Shown: in pieces, positions 47,089 through 55,347 of the stretch
Position numbering within the stretch: position 1 is the first letter of the stretch
Layout of the letters: every line of letters starts with the position of its first letter
NCBI RefSeq assembly: GCF_002205895.1
Contig: NZ_NJDE01000015.1
Coordinates: 62,001 to 126,000, forward strand
Source: Saccharibacillus sp. O23
GTDB taxonomy: Bacteria > Bacillota > Bacilli > Paenibacillales > Paenibacillaceae
Length of the DNA: 64,000 nt
Reading direction: 5' to 3'
Position numbers and translations under genes: made by a program
Notes under the pieces: generated by a model
Seen by the model: the letters and a program-made list of their open reading frames with translations, nothing else
Told to the model about the DNA's origin: nothing
Databases searched by the model: none

Positions 47089-49662
47089 TTATTCCCTAAT
47101 CTCATCTTCTACTTCTAACTCTATTTCGTTCTCCAAACTCTCAATCTCAATAACATTACGGACAAGTTCATATATTGCTATATCTTGGTTTACAGCCTCG
47201 AAGCTAACTACTAAAGAATATTTTGCAGGTATGTTAGCATCCCAGCCTTTATGCCCTCGAACAGCTATGCAAAAACTATCCGTTAATTGATTCGATTTAA
47301 CTATAGTCCAGTCCTTCTGCAAAGTGCTGTACGACCTAGAAAAATCTTTAGCTTGTCCATGGTTGCTTTGTTCACCAATTGTCCAATTGAAATTTCCATC
47401 ATCATCTACAGCAGATCCTGTTACTAGTATTCTTTCAGCAAATGAATTAATATCTTCGCCAATTTTACTACATCTCCAGTCGAGCCATGTCGATAAATAT
47501 CGACTGATCGTTCTCCTTGTATTTCTTGGTTTCGCAGCATATGATAAAGTGACCTCAATTTGTATGTCAAAATCCTCCCCGATAGCATTCATTTCCTCAG
47601 GAATAGGAACTCTAAATATATGTGCCTGACCTTCTTGAAGATACAACGTTTCTTCAGTAACCAGAGTCACACGATATTCGTCATTCCTAGTTGCTCTCGT
47701 AACATTAGGAAGACCATATCCAACATGTCTAACAATATCTTGTACGCTGTAAAACCCATTTATAAGTTCCTTTGGCCATCGAGCAGATTGTGCGATTAAT
47801 GCCCTATAGAGCAATGCTGGAGAATTCGGATATAGCTTTTGAATTTCTGCTGCAATGTAGGCAATCTTTGGCGTTGAGAAGGAAGTCCCTATCGCGTCTT
47901 TTGAGAAAGCAGCACCTTCAGGCGAAACACGGATTAAATCTGTACAAATTTCTGAAGGAGTGGTAAATTGCAACTCTTCTCCATTTTTATTTTTAGCCCA
48001 TGTTCCACCGTATTCAACTACATCCGGTTTAACAGAATTCCAGATCCCAGAACCTGATCTTGAAAAAGCTGAAGGCTCATTTTTCCTTCCGATAACTACT
48101 GTATCCTCTGTTTCTAAACTAGAGTGTGATATCGATCCTACGGTCAAGGCTTGTACGCTCTGTGCAGGATTTGCAATCCTTGATCTCTCGTCAAATAAGT
48201 AGGTTGGGTACGTGATCATCTCGTTGTAAAAATCTTTTATCGTATTAATGTGTATGTTGCCTGTAGCTTGTATAAATAAAAGATCATTCTCATAACTTTG
48301 AAGATCAATCTCTGTAGCCCAAGGTGACATATGTTTGATTTCGCAGGAATTTATCTCTGCGACTGAATGGTTGAATATTTTAGTTTTCTTATCAGCTTTT
48401 TTGGCAAACTCATCAACAATTGCCTTAATAAAAAGTGGTGGGAAAACACTGCTCTGAATTGCGTATTCATTATTTTCATTCAAAACACGAGCATTCCTTA
48501 TATAGCATGGAAGTTTGTATGTACCTGATTGTGGTATTTCAAACGGATACAAAATAGCACCCGCGACTCTAGTACCATGACCCCCATTACTAACTTCATC
48601 TGATACTGAAGTGGTTCCCTTCACATAACACTTCGAATCATCAGTAAGTATTGCAGGTTCTAGATATTTATGCCCTTCTTGAATTCCACTATCAATAACT
48701 GCAATAATTGGTGAGTCATCGTCTGGGGGAACTATTTCAACATCAAAATTAAAATCTGATATAGAACCTTCAATGGATTTTCCTATGCACAGGTCTCCTA
48801 CATATTCAATGGCGAATATAGGTGAGAAATTGTAGACTAAGTCACGCAAACATTTACCGTTTATTCTAACCCTAACCGAAAAGCTATCACAAAACTCTAA
48901 AAAAATTGGCTCTCCATCTACAAATGAACCTATGAATTCCCCATTATAATGTGAGATGAATTCTGAAAATTGTTGCTCTCGAGTTGATTTCAATTCATCC
49001 CATACATCATAGGCATCGTAATACTTTTGCTGCCAATTTAAAAATCTTCTGCTCTTCTTAAATTCTTCATCACTTACGTCATCGGCTTTTATTGGAGGTT
49101 GTTCCAACTCAAAAACATTTCCAGAGCAACTGATACTAACCTCGATCTCGTACTTATCGTTTTCACTTATTGTTTTCCAAATGTTCAACAAATTGCTTCC
49201 AAACATCTTCTCAAACCGGGATTCATCTTTGTGGAAAGCGTATACACGAGCAGGTGTATTGCATCTATTTGAAACTTCGTTAATAAAATCTTCTGTTTTT
49301 TGATATAAAGTAGCGAAATTAAAATCACCGTTTGATACAATAACATAACCATTTTCGAGTTCGGAGATAACTTCGAATCCTAGCCCTTTCAAAAAATTAA
49401 CATCGCTATTAGGGTCTATCTCTAATAATATTGGAATACCAGTTTTAATTTCTGGTAATTGTTCCCTGACTCGCTCTTCTTGCTTATCTTTCCAAAACTT
49501 AGACAACTGAGATGCTTTGCTCTTGATGTATCCTCCATGACCTACTCGGTTTTTTCTGTTCTCAAGTGTCCTTAAGTCCTTTTCTCCTCCACCTCTTAAT
49601 TTTGGTTTCCCATACAGCACCAAAGATAAAGGAAGATGTGAGAATTCTCCTGTCGTCGCCAT
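47089..49662 (-). CDS. Subtilisin-like (S8) serine protease, partner of an AAA+ ATPase
   Basis: 857 residues. Catalytic triad motifs: Asp in PIIAVIDSGI near 322, His in NGGHGTRVAGA near 359, and Ser in AIGTSFSTPKIA near 592. About 300 N-terminal residues precede the protease domain and about 230 C-terminal residues follow it. There is no signal peptide, so it is intracellular, unlike most subtilases. The ATPase gene ends 12 nt upstream; the two form an operon. As I recall, AAA+/S8 pairs of this kind have been reported as anti-phage systems (named IteA/IteS in some annotations), but I cannot verify that here. GAGGTGGGG precedes the ATG. AT-rich, acquired DNA. Confidence 0.85.
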   Translation of the reverse strand: MATTGEFSHLPLSLVLYGKPKLRGGGEKDLRTLENRKNRVGHGGYIKSKASQLSKFWKDKQEERVREQLPEIKTGIPILLEIDPNSDVNFLKGLGFEVISELENGYVIVSNGDFNFATLYQKTEDFINEVSNRCNTPARVYAFHKDESRFEKMFGSNLLNIWKTISENDKYEIEVSISCSGNVFELEQPPIKADDVSDEEFKKSRRFLNWQQKYYDAYDVWDELKSTREQQFSEFISHYNGEFIGSFVDGEPIFLEFCDSFSVRVRINGKCLRDLVYNFSPIFAIEYVGDLCIGKSIEGSISDFNFDVEIVPPDDDSPIIAVIDSGIQEGHKYLEPAILTDDSKCYVKGTTSVSDEVSNGGHGTRVAGAILYPFEIPQSGTYKLPCYIRNARVLNENNEYAIQSSVFPPLFIKAIVDEFAKKADKKTKIFNHSVAEINSCEIKHMSPWATEIDLQSYENDLLFIQATGNIHINTIKDFYNEMITYPTYLFDERSRIANPAQSVQALTVGSISHSSLETEDTVVIGRKNEPSAFSRSGSGIWNSVKPDVVEYGGTWAKNKNGEELQFTTPSEICTDLIRVSPEGAAFSKDAIGTSFSTPKIAYIAAEIQKLYPNSPALLYRALIAQSARWPKELINGFYSVQDIVRHVGYGLPNVTRATRNDEYRVTLVTEETLYLQEGQAHIFRVPIPEEMNAIGEDFDIQIEVTLSYAAKPRNTRRTISRYLSTWLDWRCSKIGEDINSFAERILVTGSAVDDDGNFNWTIGEQSNHGQAKDFSRSYSTLQKDWTIVKSNQLTDSFCIAVRGHKGWDANIPAKYSLVVSFEAVNQDIAIYELVRNVIEIESLENEIELEVEDEIRE

Positions 49663-49674
49663 AGCCCCACCTCA

Positions 49675-50676
49675 TTATTGTTTCGTCGAAATATTATCAA
49701 TTACTTTTAAAATATGATCTTTCCTTACAACTTTCGATCCTTCAAGAATACAACTTTTAGCAGCATTTTGAGCAATAGATACGATGTTGGCCGCAGAGTG
49801 TCCTTCAAGTTTACTAGAAAATGCCTCCCAATCGATATCTTTACTTACATTGATAGCAGAAAAAGTAGTTGTTAGCAATTTTTTTATTTCAATAACTGAA
49901 GGTTTTGTTATCTCAATGATATCATCAAACCTTCTGAATAAAGCTTCATCAAGCGATACCTTTAGATTTGTAGTAGCTACCACTAGGCCCGACGAATTAT
50001 ACTCATCTAATAATGTCAATAGCATATTAACGATACGCGGTGCCTCTCCCACATCTTGACTCGATGTTCGTGATTTAGCAATAAAGTCGCATTCATCAAG
50101 CAGTAACACAACAGGTTCATTTTTGCTATAATCAAAAACGGATCTCAAATTGGATGCCGACTCACCAAAGTATGAAGACAGTAAAGAATCAAACCTCACT
50201 TTTAATAAAGGTAGTCCTAGGTTCCATGCCAATCTTTCTGCTGCTAATGTTTTTCCACAACCAGGATCTCCATATAAGAGAATTTTTTTCTTTGGAGTCA
50301 AATTAAATTTTGCAAGCCTTTCTTTGGCAGCATATTCTTTCTCTATAATTAAAAGCCTACTTTCAATTTCATCATTTAAAATCATATGATGCTTCAATTG
50401 TTCACGCGATATATAAGAAACTAACTGCATGTCATTTCTTTTACTGGTAGGCAACGTTCCCATCCCAGTAACATTGTTCTTATCATTCTTGAACTGTGCG
50501 TACCCAGTTTGAACTTTGGGCTTTTCATTGTATTTAATTTTTTCAAGAGAGTCTGCTAAAACTCCATGGTTTTTCTCACGTTCACTTAAAATAATAAGAT
50601 CAGCAATTTTTTTCAAAGCTATATTATCTTCTGAGAAGATTGCTCTAAAAAGCCTCTTGTATAAATCAGCATTCAT
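49675..50676 (-). CDS. AAA+ ATPase paired with the S8 protease
   Basis: 333 residues. Walker A LLYGDPGCGKTLAAERLA near residue 135, Walker B VVLLLDECDFIAKS near 190, an Asn sensor in LVVATTNLKVSLDEALFRRFDDIIEI, and a C-terminal lid helix bundle. It is of the FtsH/CDC48-like classical AAA group by the FGESASNLRSVFDYS region. It probably unfolds or presents substrates to, or gates, the S8 protease encoded 12 nt downstream. AAGGAT precedes the ATG. First gene of the two-gene defence-like operon. The 50677-50943 stretch upstream holds no gene that I can support. Confidence 0.88.
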   Translation of the reverse strand: MNADLYKRLFRAIFSEDNIALKKIADLIILSEREKNHGVLADSLEKIKYNEKPKVQTGYAQFKNDKNNVTGMGTLPTSKRNDMQLVSYISREQLKHHMILNDEIESRLLIIEKEYAAKERLAKFNLTPKKKILLYGDPGCGKTLAAERLAWNLGLPLLKVRFDSLLSSYFGESASNLRSVFDYSKNEPVVLLLDECDFIAKSRTSSQDVGEAPRIVNMLLTLLDEYNSSGLVVATTNLKVSLDEALFRRFDDIIEITKPSVIEIKKLLTTTFSAINVSKDIDWEAFSSKLEGHSAANIVSIAQNAAKSCILEGSKVVRKDHILKVIDNISTKQ

Positions 50677-50943
50677 ATAAACTTATCCTTTCTGATATTG
50701 AAATATCGGAATTATTTTTGGTTTGTACAATTAATCCATGAGATAATATTTTTAACATCGAGTTCAGCCAACAATCGAACGATTTTGACAAATGTATATG
50801 TTCCCCTCATGTTCTCACATCGCTAAAATACTGTCAAAGCAATTGTTGGCTGATACTCAGACTACATTTTTTCGTTATTAACAATCTAATTCCAATTAAC
50901 CATAACCATTTTTTGATATAACTTTTGTTGCTCTTTACACAAT

Positions 50944-51969
50944 TCAACTTTTATATACACATGTTTTTTTCTCCCGATGCACAGTAACTTCAGACACAAA
51001 CTTCTTCACATACTCATTCATCAACTGCGGATTCTGTATCTCATCATCCAGCATTCCAATCATCACTCGAATATCATGCATCAATGACTTCAATGTTTCT
51101 TCAGATAGATCCAATTCACTATATGCGTCTCTGATCTTTTCCAGCTCAGCTTGTTTAACAACAAACTCTCCTTTTAAATCCTCCAACATGTCTACGTAGC
51201 ACACCTTACCGACGCCACTTTTAAGCTCTTCTTCAAGTTGACTAATCCGACGACCCAAATAGGCAAATTCAGATTCTAAGTTAGCCTTCTCAGTCCAAAT
51301 ATGTCTGTTCGCATCGCTATGATATTTCCGAATCTCTTCTTCAAGCTGATTGTCGAATGTAAGCCGCAGCAGCACACTTCTCAACTTGTTCGTTACAGTT
51401 TGCTCGATGCGCTCTTTTCTCCAACTCACATATGGACAGAACTCTTTGCCTTTCCGCATATATCCGCCGCAAACGTAATATCTCTGACCGCCATATTTCT
51501 TTGTTGTCACCGTTGTAGCTCTGCTTCGCGCTCTGTGTCGTCCCCTTACGAACTTCGACAGCCAGGTTCGCATTAAAAATTCCGATATAACTTCTAACAT
51601 CCCTTCCAGCAGCATATCTTGTGGTGTTTCCGCTTGTATTTGTTCCGTTACTGAGAGAACTTTGGCTTCATGTTGATTAAGCAGAGCTTTGTAGATTACA
51701 TGATCGTCGCGTTTACGAGAAAAACGATCAAATTTGTGTACGACAATGGCATCAAATGGACGGTTCGAGCGTTTAGCCAAAGCAATCATCTTCTGAAATT
51801 CTGGTCGTTCATCGGTTTTAGCCGAGCGGCCTTTTTCAATAAACTGATGTGTGATTGTCCATTCTTTCTCCAAACAATATTGTTGAATCGCTTTAACCTG
51901 TGCCGGAATAGAAAGTTCTTTCTCCGCCTAACGATCTGATGATACTCGTGCATAAATGGCTACCTTCAT
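50944..51969 (-). pseudogene. Large serine recombinase, decayed
   Basis: The start ATG at 51969 opens MKVAIYARVSSDR (catalytic Ser in YARVSS), then codon 14 is TAG (51930-51928). The same frame continues AEKELSIPAQVKAIQQYCLEKEW and the resolvase domain (FDAIVVHKFDRFSRKRDD, MLLEGMLEVISEF). After EF it jumps directly to the zinc-ribbon part (GGQRYYVCGGYMRKGKEFCPYVSWRK) and coiled-coil C-terminus, so the middle recombinase domain is deleted. Nonsense plus deletion make it inactive. Such enzymes integrate and excise mobile elements. Confidence 0.85.
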
Positions 51970-52009
51970 TGAATATCGCTCCCTATGCTTAAATTTGGGC
52001 ATAAAAAAA

Positions 52010-52036
52010 GCAGGTACACCGTGATGGCGCACCTGC
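52010..52036 (-). terminator. Intrinsic terminator
   Basis: GCAGGT / ACCTGC stem followed on the minus strand by seven T, after the recombinase remnant. Confidence 0.75.
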
Positions 52037-52048
52037 GATCAAACAAGA

Positions 52049-52566
52049 TTATTTTGTCTTCCGTTGCTTTCTTTGCATCAATGAAAATTGTGCTGCATCC
52101 CAGAGCTTCTGATCGACAATGGCAGGATGAGCATATTCCGCTATTGCCCATTCCGAAACTTCATTGCATTTACCGTCTGCATTCTTCTTTTTATTCCATA
52201 CACGTTGTCCAATGTAGACCTGATTTGCCAAAATCGAAAGGACTGTGGATGGCGACCAACGTTTTTCTGCAATGATGGATTGTCGATTCAATTTACCAGC
52301 TATTCTTTTACCTCCGTGTCCTGCTGCGGCCATTTGAAATATTTGACGAACCAATTCGACTTCTTCTTGCTCTCCAAGCTCGTACATGTCTTTTCTACCG
52401 ATCTGAATGCGTGGATAGCCAAAGGCACTCTACCGCCGCAATGGAAGTCTCGATCGGCATTCTCACGCATCCCCTTTAATGTCTCGTGCCGCAAATTGAC
52501 GTTGTAGAACTCGCTGATGACTTCAAGCATCGACTCTAAAAGCAATCCATTGCGTACCTGTTTCAA
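52049..52566 (-). pseudogene. Second large serine recombinase remnant, frameshifted
   Basis: The upper part reads RNGLLLESMLEVISEFYNVNLRHETLKGMRENADRDFHCGGRVPLAIHAF. A frameshift near 52390-52410 then leads to the recombinase domain in another frame (YELGEQEEVELVRQIFQMAAAGHGGKRIAGKLNRQSI ... ANQVYIGQRVWNKKK). The N-terminal catalytic part and the zinc ribbon are absent. It overlaps in content with the other remnant (both have MLEVISEF), so two recombinase genes once existed. Confidence 0.8.
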
Positions 52567-52584
52567 TAGGTTTAGATGCAGCTA

Positions 52585-53505
52585 CTAAGCTTTACTCTTT
52601 AAAGATAAAGCATCGTAATAAATATAACCTTGAGTCTGAGCAGCCCTAACTTTTATATCCAACATATCTTTGAAGCTTATATTACCTCCAAAGACAACAC
52701 TTAAGTCTCCACCATCAATTAGAATAGTTTTGATTGATTTTCCCATAGTTAACGCTGAAACTGAATCTTTTGAGAATCCGTTTACTGAGATGAAAAATCC
52801 TCTTCCATACATCTTCCCTTCTATCTTATGTGCAAAGTGATAAAGTGAATTGCTAGCAATAGGGCTATCATGCCATTTCGCTTCTACTAAATAATTTTCT
52901 CCATCAAATTTGATAGAACCATCTATTTGTTCACCATCAATTTTAAATGGCTCTGAGACTTTCAGTTCTTCATAGTCCGCCAAACTCTGAAGAAGAGATT
53001 CTAATTTATATCCTCTTTGCTGAGAAGAAATGGTTCTATCTGTATACAATTGAATGAAGGTTTTCTCCAAACTCTCTAATGAAACTTTTTTAGACCGTTC
53101 AGCTTTGGCAACTTCTTGTTGACGACGAATTTCTTTTGCATTTGCATCACGGATTTCTTGAACTTGTTTTAGATGATTAATGCTTCTTATGGCTTCAGAT
53201 TCATCTAATTTTTTTAACTTTTTAAAATAGTATGGATCAAATTCACTCCAATTTATCAAAGAAAACAACATCGCTCTGAACTGCCCTAATCCTCCATCAT
53301 CCCTCGAACGAAGTGATTGAAAAACCAGATCCACAATCTTGGCTCTATTAATCTTTTCTTCTGCATGATTTTTTACACAAGACAAATCTCTTTGTGTGCA
53401 ACTATTAGTTCTAAAAAAATCGATGATCTGTTCTTTGGGCCAGAATATAGCGAGTATACAACTTCTCATCGCATCCGTTATATCTTTAGGAAAGGTAGGG
53501 TTCAT
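52585..53505 (-). CDS. Restriction-endonuclease-like (PD-(D/E)XK, Mrr-type) protein
   Basis: 306 residues. The C-terminal half shows the Mrr-like nuclease core: RGYKLESLLQSLADYEELKVSEPFK, EQIDGSIKFDGENYLVEAKW (Asp, then Glu-x-Lys of the PD-(D/E)XK site) and a downstream beta-strand. The N-terminal half is helical and charged (PKDITDAMRSCILAIFWPKEQIIDFFRTNSC). Mrr-type enzymes cut modified foreign DNA. It sits alone between the recombinase remnants and tmRNA. No methylase is adjacent, as expected for a type IV-like enzyme. The ATG follows a weak AAGGAG site. Confidence 0.7.
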   Translation of the reverse strand: MNPTFPKDITDAMRSCILAIFWPKEQIIDFFRTNSCTQRDLSCVKNHAEEKINRAKIVDLVFQSLRSRDDGGLGQFRAMLFSLINWSEFDPYYFKKLKKLDESEAIRSINHLKQVQEIRDANAKEIRRQQEVAKAERSKKVSLESLEKTFIQLYTDRTISSQQRGYKLESLLQSLADYEELKVSEPFKIDGEQIDGSIKFDGENYLVEAKWHDSPIASNSLYHFAHKIEGKMYGRGFFISVNGFSKDSVSALTMGKSIKTILIDGGDLSVVFGGNISFKDMLDIKVRAAQTQGYIYYDALSLKSKA

Positions 53506-53629
53506 CGTTGCAACTCCTTAGAATTAATTGGCATAGCTAGAAACCAATTAGATTATATCATTCAATCCACCCTCAAACATACACTGAAGTAAAGTTGGTG
53601 ATTCATCCTAAACCACAATGAACACCATC

Positions 53630-53642
53630 AGTGACTGTCACT
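53630..53642. repeat. Short palindrome near the right element edge
   Basis: AGTGAC-T-GTCACT, 6-bp arms, in the 53506-53768 stretch that has no gene. It could be part of an attachment core or chance. Confidence 0.3.
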
Positions 53643-53728
53643 GGTTACATCAACACCAATCGCTTCAATCCCTTATGTATCAAGCCTTTCTAACCGCAAT
53701 GTACCCCTTAATCATCCACAAAACGCAG

Positions 53729-53753
53729 AAAAGACCGCCTTTTCAGGCGGTCT
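53729..53753 (-). terminator. Terminator of tmRNA
   Basis: AGACCGCC / GGCGGTCT stem with TTTTC tail on the minus strand, 16 nt after the tmRNA 3' end. Confidence 0.85.
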
Positions 53754-53768
53754 CACTGATCGTACATA

Positions 53769-54132
53769 TGGAGGCGAGGGGAGTCGAACCCCTGTCCGAA
53801 GGCAACGCAGCATAGGCTTCTACGGGTGTAGTCACAGTTTTGATGTCACCCGAGTATCGCCCCGTAACCGGCTATACGTTGGGTCAGCCTGATTATCTTC
53901 TTCCGTTTACCCCCAGGCGGAGACTAAACGGCGTATCCCACTATAGGTTGGGCCCTCATCCCGGCACATGGGCGATGCTGAGCGAGAGCACGCATCACAG
54001 TTTCTTAGGCTGCGAAAGCGTAGTTGTTTTGTTGTTTGCCATTTAATAGGCTTTAGCGTTGATGAAGTAGCCGCGTCCCTACTACCCGCTACCCATGCCC
54101 GAACTACCCCCGTCGAATCCATAAACGCCCCC
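53769..54132 (-). ncRNA. ssrA: tmRNA (transfer-messenger RNA)
   Basis: 364 nt. The 5' GGGGGCG pairs with 3' CGCCTCC to form the acceptor stem (one G-U); discriminator A; CCA is not encoded. The conserved 5' GGATTCGACGGGGGTAG and T-arm GGGGTTCGACTCCCC are present. The tag reading frame is GKQQNNYAFAA followed by TAA, preceded by the resume region. With SmpB it frees stalled ribosomes and tags the nascent chain. The 3' 274 nt are duplicated at 46728-47001, showing integration at this gene. smpB, rnr and secG lie upstream in the same orientation. Confidence 0.97.
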
Positions 54133-54330
54133 TGATGCGAAAAACGGGCAAGCTCCGAAGCGGAGAACAAGCATCCATTTTTCTAAAAGGGAACTTCCGG
54201 ATTAAAGGATCGTCGCTGGGGAACCGCAAGGTTCCGGCACGAGCCGCAATTCTAAAGTTCATGCAGCGCCTTTCCCTCCATAAAAGAAAGGACTGCCCGC
54301 GATGATGCATCGCACTTCTCGCAGACTTAG

Positions 54331-54339
54331 ATTATACCA
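54331..54339 (-). promoter_or_regulatory. Extended -10 promoter for ssrA
   Basis: TGGTATAAT on the minus strand, giving a transcript start near 54324 and a processed leader of about 190 nt. No consensus -35. The 54133-54447 gap holds this leader and no supported gene. Confidence 0.55.
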
Positions 54340-54447
54340 TAATCTGAGCCGCAATGGTAGATTACCCGGGTCGCCCCGAGACAAAACTTAGAAAATTCTT
54401 CCTACCTGACTGAGTCCATCCGAGCCGGCTGCAAGTCCCGTGCTTCT

Positions 54448-54921
54448 CTAGCGTTGACGAGACTTGAGCGCCCGCTGGATATCCCGCTGCGCGTCGCGCT
54501 TGGCGGCGGTATCGCGTTTGTCATGCTGTTTCTTGCCTCGGCCGAGGCCGATCAGCAGCTTGGCGTAGCCGTTGCGGACGTAGACTTTGAGCGGCACGAT
54601 CGTGTAGCCTTCCTGCTTGGCTTGGCCGATCAGCTTGCGGATCTGCTGTTTGTGCAGCAGTAGCTTGCGCGTGCGCGTCGGGTCTTCCGGATTGCTGCGA
54701 TTGCCCTGCTCGAACGGGCTGATATGCATGTTATGGATAAAAGCTTCGCCGTTTCGGATCGTCGCGAACGCGTCGCCGATATTGGCGCGGCCTTTACGCA
54801 GCGATTTGATCTCCGTGCCGGTGAGCACCAGTCCCGCCTCGTACGTATCCTCGATAAAATAATCGTGGGACGCCTTCTTGTTCTGCGCGAGTAGTTTGCC
54901 TTGTTCCGTGTTCTTCTTCAT
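54448..54921 (-). CDS. smpB: SsrA-binding protein
   Basis: 157 residues. Complete Smp[68 protein letters not shown], and the basic C-terminal tail [24 protein letters not shown] that reads the empty mRNA channel. It binds the tRNA-like end of tmRNA and delivers it to stalled ribosomes. The ATG at 54921 follows AGGAGG; the frame is open to 54987. Located between rnr and ssrA, the usual Firmicute order. Confidence 0.96.
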   Translation of the reverse strand: MKKNTEQGKLLAQNKKASHDYFIEDTYEAGLVLTGTEIKSLRKGRANIGDAFATIRNGEAFIHNMHISPFEQGNRSNPEDPTRTRKLLLHKQQIRKLIGQAKQEGYTIVPLKVYVRNGYAKLLIGLGRGKKQHDKRDTAAKRDAQRDIQRALKSRQR

Positions 54922-55114
54922 GTCTTGCACCTCCTTGCCGGACAGATCGGTCATCATTGAGGGATGGATCTTTCTAGATTGTAGCAAGCTTGATTCGGAA
55001 AAGGCAAGGCGGAGGACAGTCGGGCGTAAGCAGGAGCGTTTCCTGAGAAACCGAAACCGAATTTTCTCCGTCTTGTTGGCTTCTCCTTCGACCGTAGAGC
55101 GGCAGCGTTGAGCG

Positions 55115-55258
55115 CTAACGGATCGAGGTGACGCTTAGAGCGGAATTTTGGCGTTGTTCCGATTCTAACGGAACCAGATGACGCTTAGAAGGAAAAAGAC
55201 GACGGATTTCGCTTGATTCGGCAGGTTTTCGGCTTCTAACGAATCTACGTTCCGTTAC
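55115..55258. repeat. Dispersed intergenic repeat, locus C (forward-forward-inverted)
   Basis: Forward units 55115-55138 (CTAACGGATCGAG ... GACGCTTAG) and 55165-55188 (CTAACGGAACCAG ... GACGCTTAG), inverted unit 55236-55258 (CTAACGAATC ... TTCCGTTAC). Start distances are 50 and 71 nt, against 51 and 71 at locus A. It occupies the smpB-rnr gap (54922-55347), which has no gene. Confidence 0.85.
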
Positions 55259-55288
55259 GCGCCGATCCCGAGCCGGAACGAACGCAAA

Positions 55289-55313
55289 CGCCGCAAGCCA
55301 GAAGCTTGCGGCG
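55289..55313 (-). terminator. Hairpin after rnr
   Basis: CGCCGCAAGC / GCTTGCGGCG with a 5-nt loop. The tail has few T. Confidence 0.55.
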
Positions 55314-55347
55314 CAACGTTATTGCCTAACCGACCGTTTCCGCCGCT

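Noticed and set aside
54104-54310. Frame in the tmRNA leader with GGAGGG upstream of an internal ATG
   Set aside because: It ends inside mature tmRNA and shows no protein-like pattern; more likely processed leader RNA.
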